Shown piece by piece: positions 1 to 5,334 of a stretch of 5,334 nt of DNA. Source of the stretch: an uncultured Oscillospiraceae bacterium (GTDB lineage: Bacteria > Bacillota > Clostridia > Oscillospirales > Ruminococcaceae); assembly GCA_934457235.1 (NCBI GenBank), contig CAKSHT010000144.1, positions 1-5,334 on the forward strand, written 5' to 3'. The notes under the pieces are model-generated. The model made no database searches and had not been told where the DNA came from. It worked only from the letters and a program-made list of their open reading frames with translations. Within the stretch, counting starts at the first letter, position 1. Each line of letters opens with the position of its first letter. A program made the translations under genes and the position numbers.

Positions 1-1073
1 CACTTGAACTGCGCAAACAGTATGAACTTAAAGGCGCGATCTTCCACAGCACCAGCGACACCGAGGTCATTTCCTATGCAATTACCGAAGCACGCCTATC
101 GACAGGATCAATTCAGGAAGCCGTCGAGCAGGCGATGTATAAGATAAAAGGGGCTTACTCGCTTGTGATAATGTCCCCGAAAAAGCTCATCGCAGCAAGG
201 GATCCGCAGGGTTTCCGTCCGCTTTGCCTGGGTAAACTACCGGACGACGCAGGGTACGTTTTCGCTTCCGAAAGCTGCGCCATGGACAGCATAGGCGCTG
301 AATTCGTCCGCGATGTGGAGCCAGGTGAGATCGTTGTCATTGACGACAACGGCATTCAGAGCATCAAAACTCACTGTGGACAGAAAAGCTCCATGTGCGT
401 ATTCGAGTTCATATATTTTGCGCGTCCCGATTCTGTTATTGAGGGAGCTAGCGTGCATCGTGCCAGACTTCGTGCCGGGCATTACCTCGCGCTGGAACAC
501 CCCGTACAGGCGGATGTCGTTATCGGTTGTCCTGACAGCGGACTTGATGCGGCTCTTGGTTTCGCACAACAGAGCGGTATCCCCTACGGAGTCGGCTTCG
601 TAAAGAACCGCTACATCGGCAGAACGTTCATTCAGCCGACCCAGGGCATGCGCGAAAACTCCGTGAGGATCAAGCTGAATGCTGTCAGCGAAACGGTAAA
701 GGGAAAGCGCGTCGTTCTTATTGACGACAGTATCGTGCGCGGTACAACTTCCGCAAAGGTCGTGAAGCTTCTTCGTCATGCCGGTGCAAAGGAAATCCAC
801 ATGCGCATTTCTTCCCCGCCGTTCATCAGTGAATGCTTCTTCGGAACAGATATCGACAGCAAGGAAAACCTCATCGCAAACAAGCACTCGGTCGAGGAGA
901 TCGCAAAAATAATCGGCGTGGATTCCCTAGGCTTCCTCAGCACTGACAGTGTTACCAAAATCGCTGAGAATGCGGGCTGCGGATTCTGTACAGGCTGCTT
1001 CACCAGCGAATATCCGGTCGAGGTTCCCAAGGATATCCCGAAGGATAAATTTGAAATGAAGTTCGACGAATGA
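1..1073 (+). CDS. purF: Amidophosphoribosyltransferase PurF, 5' end missing
   Basis: PurF catalyses the first committed step of purine synthesis, making 5-phosphoribosylamine from PRPP and glutamine in the cytoplasm. The frame is open from base 3, so the Met at 135 is internal; 356 residues are visible. Compared from memory with B. subtilis PurF (476 residues), about 120 N-terminal residues are missing, including the propeptide and nucleophilic Cys of the glutaminase domain. Visible residues 1 to about 125 are the rest of the glutaminase domain (HSTSDTEV, KGAYSLVIM, ASESCAMD, VEPGE). The remainder is the phosphoribosyltransferase domain, with KNRYIGRTFIQP (residues 201-212) and the PRPP loop VVLIDDSIVRGTTS (237-250). 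Cysteines at residues 132, 278, 326 and 329 match the four 4Fe-4S ligands of the B. subtilis-type enzyme. That class is known to be oxygen-sensitive and matured by propeptide cleavage. The gene ends in TGA, 70 bases before purM. Confidence 0.97.
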   Translation, partial: LELRKQYELKGAIFHSTSDTEVISYAITEARLSTGSIQEAVEQAMYKIKGAYSLVIMSPKKLIAARDPQGFRPLCLGKLPDDAGYVFASESCAMDSIGAEFVRDVEPGEIVVIDDNGIQSIKTHCGQKSSMCVFEFIYFARPDSVIEGASVHRARLRAGHYLALEHPVQADVVIGCPDSGLDAALGFAQQSGIPYGVGFVKNRYIGRTFIQPTQGMRENSVRIKLNAVSETVKGKRVVLIDDSIVRGTTSAKVVKLLRHAGAKEIHMRISSPPFISECFFGTDIDSKENLIANKHSVEEIAKIIGVDSLGFLSTDSVTKIAENAGCGFCTGCFTSEYPVEVPKDIPKDKFEMKFDE

Positions 1074-1120
1074 CGGACTTGAAATAACTAAAGATTAAGG
1101 CTGCTCCGTACACCGCGGCG

Positions 1121-1143
1121 CTCCTTAGAGAAAGGGCAGTAAA
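1121..1143 (+). promoter_or_regulatory. purM ribosome-binding site, possibly in a weak hairpin
   Basis: AGAAAGGG at 1129-1136 lies 7 bases before the purM ATG and is the only plausible Shine-Dalgarno site in the 70-base purF-purM spacer. The bases just upstream, TCCTT at 1122-1126, can pair with AAGGG at 1132-1136 across a 5-base loop, giving a five-pair stem with one G-U pair. If it forms, it would partly cover the site. The stem is short and could be chance. The rest of the spacer (1074-1120) shows no terminator-like stem with a T run. Confidence 0.55.
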
Positions 1144-2178
1144 ATGAAAAGTTACAGCGAAAGCTACAAGGCAGCAGGCGTTGACGTGACCGCAGGATAC
1201 GAGTCAGTACGCCTCATGAAGGAGCATGTTGCAAGGACTAACACCCCCGGATGCATCTCAGGTATAGGCGGCTTCGGCGGTCTGTTTGCACCTGATCTCA
1301 CCGGAATCAAGGATCCGGTACTCGTAAGCGGCACTGACGGTGTAGGCACCAAGCTCAAGCTTGCAATGCTCATGAACAAGCATGACACAATCGGTATTGA
1401 CGCGGTTGCAATGTGCGTCAACGATATCATCTGCTGCGGCGCAAAGCCCCTGTTCTTCCTGGATTACATAGCTATCGGAAAGGTAGTTCCCGAAAAGGTA
1501 GCAGAAATCGTCAAGGGCGTGGCTGACGGCTGCGTGATGGCAGGCTGCGCACTTGTAGGCGGCGAGACCGCTGAGCATCCGGGTATGATGCCCGATGACG
1601 AATACGACATCGCAGGCTACAGCACCGGAATCGTTGACCGCTCCAAGATCCTGGACGCTTCTACTATCAAGCCCGGTGACGCTATCGTCGGCATTGCTTC
1701 AAGCGGCATTCATTCCAACGGCTTCTCTCTGGTAAGAAAGGTGTTCAACGTAAACGAGCAGAACCTCAAGACCTTCTATCCGGAACTGGGAACTTCCCTC
1801 GGCGACGCTCTTCTCAAGCCCACCAGAATTTATGTTAAGCCTGTTCTGGACGTTATATCCAAGATGACCGTAAAGTCTATCAGCCACATCACCGGCGGCG
1901 GATTCTATGAGAATATCCCGCGTGCGCTCCCCGACGGTATCGCTGCAAAGATCAATAAGGACAGCTACGAAGTACCGGCAATCTTTAATCTTCTCCAGAA
2001 GACCGGCAATATCTCCGAGCACGACATGTACAACACATTCAATATGGGTATCGGCATGATGATGGTAGTTGATAAGGCTGACGCTGAAAAGGCCGTTGAG
2101 ATCCTCAAGGCTAATGGCGAAAACGCATTCATCATCGGCGAGACCGTTGCAAGCGATGAGGGCGTTATAATCGAATAA
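1144..2178 (+). CDS. purM: Phosphoribosylformylglycinamidine cyclo-ligase (AIR synthetase) PurM
   Basis: PurM uses ATP to close FGAM into aminoimidazole ribonucleotide, the fifth step of IMP synthesis. The 344-residue protein is full length for the family. It opens with [14 protein letters not shown], the normal PurM N-terminus, which supports the ATG at 1144. Family motifs occur in order: [12 protein letters not shown] (63-74, nucleotide binding), DAVAMCVND (86-94), PLFFLDY (102-108), GGETAEHPG (139-147), DEYDIAGYS (152-160), [14 protein letters not shown] (186-199), [10 protein letters not shown] (226-235), [13 protein letters not shown] (248-260) and FNMGIGM (299-305). The fold belongs to the PurM/PurL/SelD/ThiL/HypE superfamily. 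Lysine codons are 24 AAG to 1 AAA by hand count, a strong bias suggesting high expression. Its TAA stop shares one base with the next start codon. Confidence 0.98.
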   Translation: MKSYSESYKAAGVDVTAGYESVRLMKEHVARTNTPGCISGIGGFGGLFAPDLTGIKDPVLVSGTDGVGTKLKLAMLMNKHDTIGIDAVAMCVNDIICCGAKPLFFLDYIAIGKVVPEKVAEIVKGVADGCVMAGCALVGGETAEHPGMMPDDEYDIAGYSTGIVDRSKILDASTIKPGDAIVGIASSGIHSNGFSLVRKVFNVNEQNLKTFYPELGTSLGDALLKPTRIYVKPVLDVISKMTVKSISHITGGGFYENIPRALPDGIAAKINKDSYEVPAIFNLLQKTGNISEHDMYNTFNMGIGMMMVVDKADAEKAVEILKANGENAFIIGETVASDEGVIIE

Positions 2179-2180
2179 TG
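2176..2180 (+). promoter_or_regulatory. TAATG stop-start overlap, purM to the 181-residue gene
   Basis: The purM stop TAA and the next ATG share the A at 2178. The nearest purine-rich run, GAGGG at 2158-2162, ends about 15 bases before the ATG, which is too far for a good Shine-Dalgarno site. Translation of the downstream gene therefore probably depends on ribosomes that have just finished purM (termination-reinitiation); this is inference. Confidence 0.8.
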
Positions 2181-2723
2181 TTCGGCTGGTTCAAGAAAAA
2201 GACTGCTGCTCCCTTCTCCGGGGAGCAGTGCGCGGTCGATATTTCCGGGAATGGTATGACGATAAACGGCGTGAAACTGGACGTGCTTTCACATATAAGC
2301 GCCGTTGAAAAGATTCTCGGCACTCCGCGCAGCACAAAATTCAAGACAAGTAGCGAAAACCGTGAGTTCCTTGAGGGTTCGTATGGCAAGGACATGGTTT
2401 CCAAACGCGTGAACTTCACCTGGGACGAGCTGGGAATCTACTGCTATACGCTGAATGGATCAGTCGTTAGTTGCTTCGGATTTATGTTCAGAAACGACAC
2501 CAATCTGTCACTGAAGCACGCGCCGGAAAAGTTGTTCAGAGGTACGCTTACTATAAACGGCGATCCCTGGCATCAGGCGATAGAGCGCGGTGAAGATTGC
2601 GAAGTGATCCGTACTCTGCGCATCGGAGCATACTCCATTACGGCTGAATACGCTGACCCGTTCTCCGGCGAAAATCCGGGCGACGGCGGATATAACTGTG
2701 TTGAGGTTCAGCTGAACGAATAA
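2178..2723 (+). CDS. Uncharacterised 181-residue protein between purM and purN
   Basis: I cannot assign a function. The protein starts with a short hydrophobic-basic segment (MFGWFKKK) that is too short for a signal peptide or membrane helix, so it is probably cytoplasmic. The body looks like one compact alpha/beta or beta-rich domain. It includes MTINGVKLDVLSHI (27-40), LGTPRS (47-52), FTWDELGIYCYTLNG (80-94), FRGTLTINGDP (120-130) and a C-terminal YNCVEVQLNE. The pattern of an opening strand, a helix with LGxPxR, a WDxLGIY strand and FxGxLxING resembles, from memory, small domains of unknown function of the DUF7738 kind; that link is tentative. It contains no obvious catalytic motif, nucleotide-binding loop or DNA-binding helix. 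The coding frame is convincing: it fills the space between two pathway genes and starts at a TAATG overlap with purM. Lysine codons are 7 AAG to 4 AAA, less biased than purM. A role in purine metabolism is suggested only by position. Confidence 0.85.
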   Translation: MFGWFKKKTAAPFSGEQCAVDISGNGMTINGVKLDVLSHISAVEKILGTPRSTKFKTSSENREFLEGSYGKDMVSKRVNFTWDELGIYCYTLNGSVVSCFGFMFRNDTNLSLKHAPEKLFRGTLTINGDPWHQAIERGEDCEVIRTLRIGAYSITAEYADPFSGENPGDGGYNCVEVQLNE

Positions 2724-2736
2724 ACTCGGCTTCTGT

Positions 2737-2743
2737 AGGAGGT
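2737..2743 (+). promoter_or_regulatory. Strong Shine-Dalgarno site of purN
   Basis: AGGAGGT is a full consensus Shine-Dalgarno sequence, 5 bases before the ATG at 2749. It fixes the purN start and lets purN be translated independently of the gene upstream. Confidence 0.9.
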
Positions 2744-2748
2744 ATTGT

Positions 2749-3372
2749 ATGAAGAATATCGTGGTGCTTGTGTCCGGAGGCGGAACCAATTTACAGGCGC
2801 TCATCGACGCAGAGAAGCGCGGTGAGATACACGGCGGTAAAATAACCTGCGTCATAGCAAGCAAGCCGGACGCATACGCATTGGAGCGCGCAGCGAATAA
2901 CGGTATTAAGACCCGCGTTCTGACGCGCCGCGACTATGCGGATGTGAAAAGCTACAGCAAGGCAATGCGTGACGCACTTGTGGAGGAAAAGGCTGACCTG
3001 GTAGTATACGCCGGATTTATGACTATCCTCGACGAGCAGGTGTGCGACGCATTTCCGAACAAGATGATAAATATACACCCGGCGCTTATTCCGAGCTTCT
3101 GCGGCAAGGGATTCTACGGACTGCACGTTCACGAAGCGGCTCTGGCAAAGGGCGTAAAGGTTTCCGGAGCAACGGTGCATTTCGTCACCGCTGACTGCGA
3201 TGCGGGACCGATAATCCTCCAGAAAGCGGTCGAAGTAAAGAACGGCGACACACCGGAGATACTCCAGAAACGCATTATGGAGGAAGCCGAATGGAAGCTC
3301 CTCCCGAAAGCCGTTTCGCTGTTCTGCGAGGACAGGATAACCGTTAAAAACGGCGTTACCGAGATACTGTAA
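2749..3372 (+). CDS. purN: Phosphoribosylglycinamide formyltransferase PurN (GAR transformylase)
   Basis: PurN transfers a formyl group from 10-formyltetrahydrofolate to GAR, the third step of IMP synthesis. The 207 residues are the usual length for this single-domain enzyme. The phosphate-binding loop is VSGGGTNLQALID (8-20). The catalytic triad known from E. coli PurN (Asn106, His108, Asp144) is seen as N108 and H110 in MINIHPALIP (106-115), and D151 in CDAGPII (150-156). The folate-site region carries SFCGKGFYGLHVHEA (116-130), the form I associate with clostridial PurN rather than the PG/KYPG-LHTH form of enterobacteria. SGATVHFV (139-146) is also typical. It shares 10-formyl-THF as cofactor with the AICAR formyltransferase at the window's end. 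Its TAA stop overlaps the methyltransferase start by one base. Confidence 0.97.
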   Translation: MKNIVVLVSGGGTNLQALIDAEKRGEIHGGKITCVIASKPDAYALERAANNGIKTRVLTRRDYADVKSYSKAMRDALVEEKADLVVYAGFMTILDEQVCDAFPNKMINIHPALIPSFCGKGFYGLHVHEAALAKGVKVSGATVHFVTADCDAGPIILQKAVEVKNGDTPEILQKRIMEEAEWKLLPKAVSLFCEDRITVKNGVTEIL

Positions 3373-3374
3373 TG
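3370..3374 (+). promoter_or_regulatory. TAATG stop-start overlap, purN to methyltransferase
   Basis: The purN TAA and the methyltransferase ATG share the A at 3372. Upstream there is only a weak GAG (3361-3363) and no real Shine-Dalgarno site, so translational coupling to purN is likely. This repeats the arrangement at the purM end. Confidence 0.8.
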
Positions 3375-4115
3375 AACGAAAACAGATTTACCGGGAAAGC
3401 CGGTTATTATGCGAAGTTCCGTCCCTCCTACCCTACCGCGGTCGTTGACCGGCTCTATAACCTGACGCATGCAGAAAATGTCGTGGATATCGGCGCCGGA
3501 ACCGGAAAATTCACGGAGAAGCTACTCTCAAAGCCCTGGACTGTAACCGCAGTCGAGCCAAATACGGACATGTGCCGCGAGCTTCTGAAATGCGTTGGCG
3601 GAAAGGCTGAGATAGTCATGGCTTCCGCAGAGGACACCGGACTCCCCGCACACAGCTTTGGTCTGATTACCACAGCGCAGGCTTTCCACTGGTTCGATCC
3701 AGTAAAATTCCGCGAGGAATGCAAGCGGCTCCTTAAGCCCGAAGGCAGGGTCGCCGTGATATACAATTCACACTATAAAGGCGGCATCACCGAGGAACGC
3801 ACGAAGCTATTCATGAAATACAGCCCTAAGTTTGCCGAAAAGGGAGGGCGAATGGGTTCCTCAGAAGAGGACGTTGACAGATTTCTGCGCAATGAATTCT
3901 TCTCATCGGTAGATGTTTTCGAAATTGAAACGCCTGTCCTCATGACGCGAGAAATGTTCATCGGCGACGCATTATCACGCTCCCATACTCCGAAAGACAC
4001 TGACGAATGCTTTAACGAGTTTGTGTCAGAGCTGCGGGCGCTGTTCGACAGACACCATAAATACGGCAAGGTCACGGTAAGCTACACAACCACATGCTAC
4101 ACAGGAAAATTCTGA
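3372..4115 (+). CDS. Class I SAM-dependent methyltransferase, substrate unknown
   Basis: This is a Rossmann-fold methyltransferase of 247 residues and should use S-adenosylmethionine; the acceptor cannot be read from the sequence. The N-terminal FTGKAGYYAKFRPSYP (6-21) is the usual opening of a group of type 11 methyltransferases, which supports the ATG at 3372. SAM-binding motif I is VVDIGAGTGKFT (37-48). The acidic residue that binds the ribose is E62 in VEPN (61-64). The next loop has ASAEDTGLP (84-92), followed by TAQAFHWFD (101-109), a motif typical of trans-aconitate methyltransferase-like and related small-molecule methyltransferases. The post-motif strand is RLLKPEGRVAVIY (119-131). 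The C-terminal 115 residues, probably the substrate cap, carry nothing I recognise. Lysine codons are 10 AAG to 9 AAA, unlike purM and purO. It is not a known purine pathway enzyme; its presence here may reflect shared expression only. Confidence 0.92.
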   Translation: MNENRFTGKAGYYAKFRPSYPTAVVDRLYNLTHAENVVDIGAGTGKFTEKLLSKPWTVTAVEPNTDMCRELLKCVGGKAEIVMASAEDTGLPAHSFGLITTAQAFHWFDPVKFREECKRLLKPEGRVAVIYNSHYKGGITEERTKLFMKYSPKFAEKGGRMGSSEEDVDRFLRNEFFSSVDVFEIETPVLMTREMFIGDALSRSHTPKDTDECFNEFVSELRALFDRHHKYGKVTVSYTTTCYTGKF

Positions 4116-4120
4116 AAGGA
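4115..4120 (+). promoter_or_regulatory. Shine-Dalgarno site of the purO-like gene
   Basis: AAAGGA begins on the last base of the methyltransferase TGA and lies 8 bases before the ATG at 4129, so the site sits directly at the gene junction. Confidence 0.8.
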
Positions 4121-4128
4121 TATAAAAC

Positions 4129-4863
4129 ATGAACTACATTGAGCTTGACAAGGAACTGAATTCCCTTGCATACCACGGCAGAGGAATAATCATCGGCAAG
4201 TCCCCGGACGGAAAAAAGGCAGTCACCGCTTATTTTATCATGGGCAGAAGCGAGAACAGCCGCAACCGTGTTTTTGTTGAGGACGGCGATGGTATCCATA
4301 CCCAGGCGTTCGACCCTTCCAAGATGGTAGACCCGCACCTTATTATTTACGCTCCGGTACGCGTTCTCGGCAACAAGACCATCGTAACAAATGGCGACCA
4401 GACCGACACCATCTATGATTTAATGGACAAGCAGATGACGTTCGAACAGTCACTGCGCACCCGTGAATTCGAGGACGACAAGCCCAACTACACGCCGCGT
4501 ATCTCCGGTATAATCCACCTGGAAAACGGTGCGATGAACTACGCAATGTCAATTCTGAAATCTGCTGACGGCGACGGAAGCTCCTGCCGCAGATACACCT
4601 ACGCTTACAGCAACCCCATGTCCGGCAAGGGCAGCTTTATCCACACCTACGCTGGCGACGAGGTGGAGCAGGACGTCGTTCGCAGACTCCCCAGCTTTGA
4701 GGGCGAGCCGAAGAATGTTTTAATTCCCGATATGGACATCGACAAGCTGACAGACTTCCTGTGGACAAACCTCAACAAGGACAACAAGGTTTCCCTGTTC
4801 GTACGCTATATCGACCTGGAAACAGGCAAGTACGACAGCAGAATCGTAAATAAGAACGTATAA
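4129..4863 (+). CDS. purO: PurO-type IMP cyclohydrolase
   Basis: This enzyme closes FAICAR to IMP, the final step of the pathway. PurO was defined in archaea and is unrelated in sequence to the cyclohydrolase domain of bacterial and eukaryotic PurH. The 244-residue protein fits the bacterial members of the family. Recognisable blocks are YHGRGIIIG (15-23), AYFIMGRSENSRNRVF (34-49), TNGDQTDTIYD (87-97), FEDDKPNYTPRISG (114-127), KSADGDGSSCRRYTYAYSNP (144-163) and GSFIHTYAGD (168-177). The ATG at 4129 is supported by its Shine-Dalgarno site and the short 13-base gap. The neighbour downstream is an AICAR formyltransferase that starts without any cyclohydrolase domain, which explains why a separate enzyme is needed. 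Lysine codons are 14 AAG to 2 AAA. Assignment is from remembered family motifs; catalytic residues were not individually mapped. Confidence 0.9.
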   Translation: MNYIELDKELNSLAYHGRGIIIGKSPDGKKAVTAYFIMGRSENSRNRVFVEDGDGIHTQAFDPSKMVDPHLIIYAPVRVLGNKTIVTNGDQTDTIYDLMDKQMTFEQSLRTREFEDDKPNYTPRISGIIHLENGAMNYAMSILKSADGDGSSCRRYTYAYSNPMSGKGSFIHTYAGDEVEQDVVRRLPSFEGEPKNVLIPDMDIDKLTDFLWTNLNKDNKVSLFVRYIDLETGKYDSRIVNKNV

Positions 4864-4864
4864 A

Positions 4865-4870
4865 AAGGAG
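4865..4870 (+). promoter_or_regulatory. Strong Shine-Dalgarno site of the AICAR formyltransferase
   Basis: AAGGAG starts just after the purO stop codon and lies 5 bases before the ATG at 4876. It fixes the start, and so shows that the protein begins directly at the formyltransferase domain. Confidence 0.88.
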
Positions 4871-4875
4871 ATACT

Positions 4876-5334
4876 ATGAAAGAATTCGAATTAAAGTACG
4901 GCTGCAACCCCAATCAGAAACCCGCAAGAATTTACATGGAAAACGGCGCTGAGCTTCCTATTGAGGTTCTGAATGGCCGCCCCGGCTACATCAACTTCCT
5001 GGACGCATTCAACGGCTGGCAGCTCGTCAAGGAGCTTAAGGCTGCTACCGGCTACCCCGCTGCCACCAGCTTCAAGCATGTTTCACCGGCAGGCGCCGCT
5101 ATCGGACTTCCGTTGACTGACACTCTCGCAAAGATCTACTGGGTTGACGACCTCGGTGAACTTTCCCCGCTCGCATGCGCTTACGCAAGAGCCAGGGGCG
5201 CTGACAGAATGAGCAGCTACGGCGACTTCATAGCGCTGTCCGACGTCTGCGACGTTTCCACTGCAAGAATAATCCACAGAGAGGTTTCCGACGGCGTTAT
5301 CGCCCCCGGCTACGAGCCTGAAGCACTTGAGAAC
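4876..5334 (+). CDS. purH: Stand-alone AICAR formyltransferase (PurH C-terminal type), 3' end missing
   Basis: The enzyme formylates AICAR to FAICAR with 10-formyl-THF, the ninth step of IMP synthesis. The first 153 residues are visible and the frame is open to the window edge; stand-alone members I recall are close to 390 residues, so well over half is missing. It begins [20 protein letters not shown], matching the start of the formyltransferase half of bifunctional PurH, with no cyclohydrolase (MGS-like) domain before it. Other blocks are [14 protein letters not shown] (31-44), [11 protein letters not shown] (65-75), [15 protein letters not shown] (104-118) and [14 protein letters not shown] (138-151). 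K67 and H68 correspond to the catalytic Lys266-His267 pair of human ATIC. The sequence looks closer to the human enzyme than to the E. coli/B. subtilis form (KHxNPCG, DPVSAFGG). FAICAR would pass to the cyclohydrolase encoded immediately upstream. Confidence 0.95.
   Translation, partial: MKEFELKYGCNPNQKPARIYMENGAELPIEVLNGRPGYINFLDAFNGWQLVKELKAATGYPAATSFKHVSPAGAAIGLPLTDTLAKIYWVDDLGELSPLACAYARARGADRMSSYGDFIALSDVCDVSTARIIHREVSDGVIAPGYEPEALEN

Noticed and set aside
237..887. 216-residue open frame on the minus strand inside purF
   Set aside because: It is antisense to strongly conserved PurF motifs, has no recognisable domain and no plausible operon context; it is a shadow of the real gene.
135..1073. 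purF starting at the ATG at 135
   Set aside because: The same frame is open from base 3 and encodes conserved PurF glutaminase sequence (GAIFHSTSDTEV) before this Met, so the Met is internal and the gene runs off the left edge.
1074..1143. Terminator or promoter between purF and purM
   Set aside because: I find no GC-rich stem followed by a T run and no convincing -35/-10 pair; the purM gene continues the operon in the same direction.
2791..3180. 129-residue minus-strand frame within purN, and similar shorter antisense frames along the window
   Set aside because: All lie opposite well-supported coding sequence, are cysteine- or serine-rich in the manner of antisense translations, and none matches a family I know.
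1..5334. Defence system, mobile element, CRISPR array, or RNA gene
   Set aside because: The window is filled by purine synthesis genes with two small accessory genes. I see no transposase, integrase, direct repeats, tRNA-like folds or purine riboswitch; a riboswitch, if present, would be upstream of the operon's first gene, outside the window.

Overview
This window is one continuous stretch of a de novo purine (IMP) biosynthesis operon, all on the + strand, with almost no non-coding DNA. In order it holds: the C-terminal three quarters of purF (open at the left edge), purM, an unrecognised 181-residue protein, purN, a class I SAM-dependent methyltransferase, a PurO-type IMP cyclohydrolase, and the first 153 residues of a stand-alone AICAR formyltransferase (purH without its cyclohydrolase domain, open at the right edge).

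The organism is most likely an anaerobic Clostridia member of the Ruminococcaceae/Oscillospiraceae kind. This is inference. It rests on the PurO-type cyclohydrolase next to a separate AICAR formyltransferase (a pairing I associate with such Firmicutes), the 4Fe-4S type PurF with all four ligand cysteines, the clostridial SFCGKGFYG form of PurN, the moderate G+C by eye, and the strong purine-rich Shine-Dalgarno sites.

Five of the seven genes fit one pathway. PurF makes phosphoribosylamine (step 1), PurN formylates GAR (step 3), PurM closes the imidazole ring to AIR (step 5), the AICAR formyltransferase adds the last carbon (step 9), and the PurO-type enzyme closes the second ring to IMP (step 10). 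Most bacteria carry out the last two steps with bifunctional PurH; here they are two adjacent genes. PurD, PurL, PurE/K, PurC and PurB are not in the window and must be encoded elsewhere or beyond its edges.

Two genes do not belong to the known pathway: the 181-residue protein between purM and purN, and the methyltransferase between purN and purO. Both begin at a TAATG overlap with the stop codon of the preceding purine gene and have no good ribosome-binding site of their own. Every complete or starting purine gene has a recognisable Shine-Dalgarno site. Lysine codon use also differs: purM and purO are almost exclusively AAG, while the methyltransferase is evenly mixed. I see no RNA genes, mobile elements, CRISPR arrays, promoters or convincing terminators, and no gene-free stretch longer than 70 bases.
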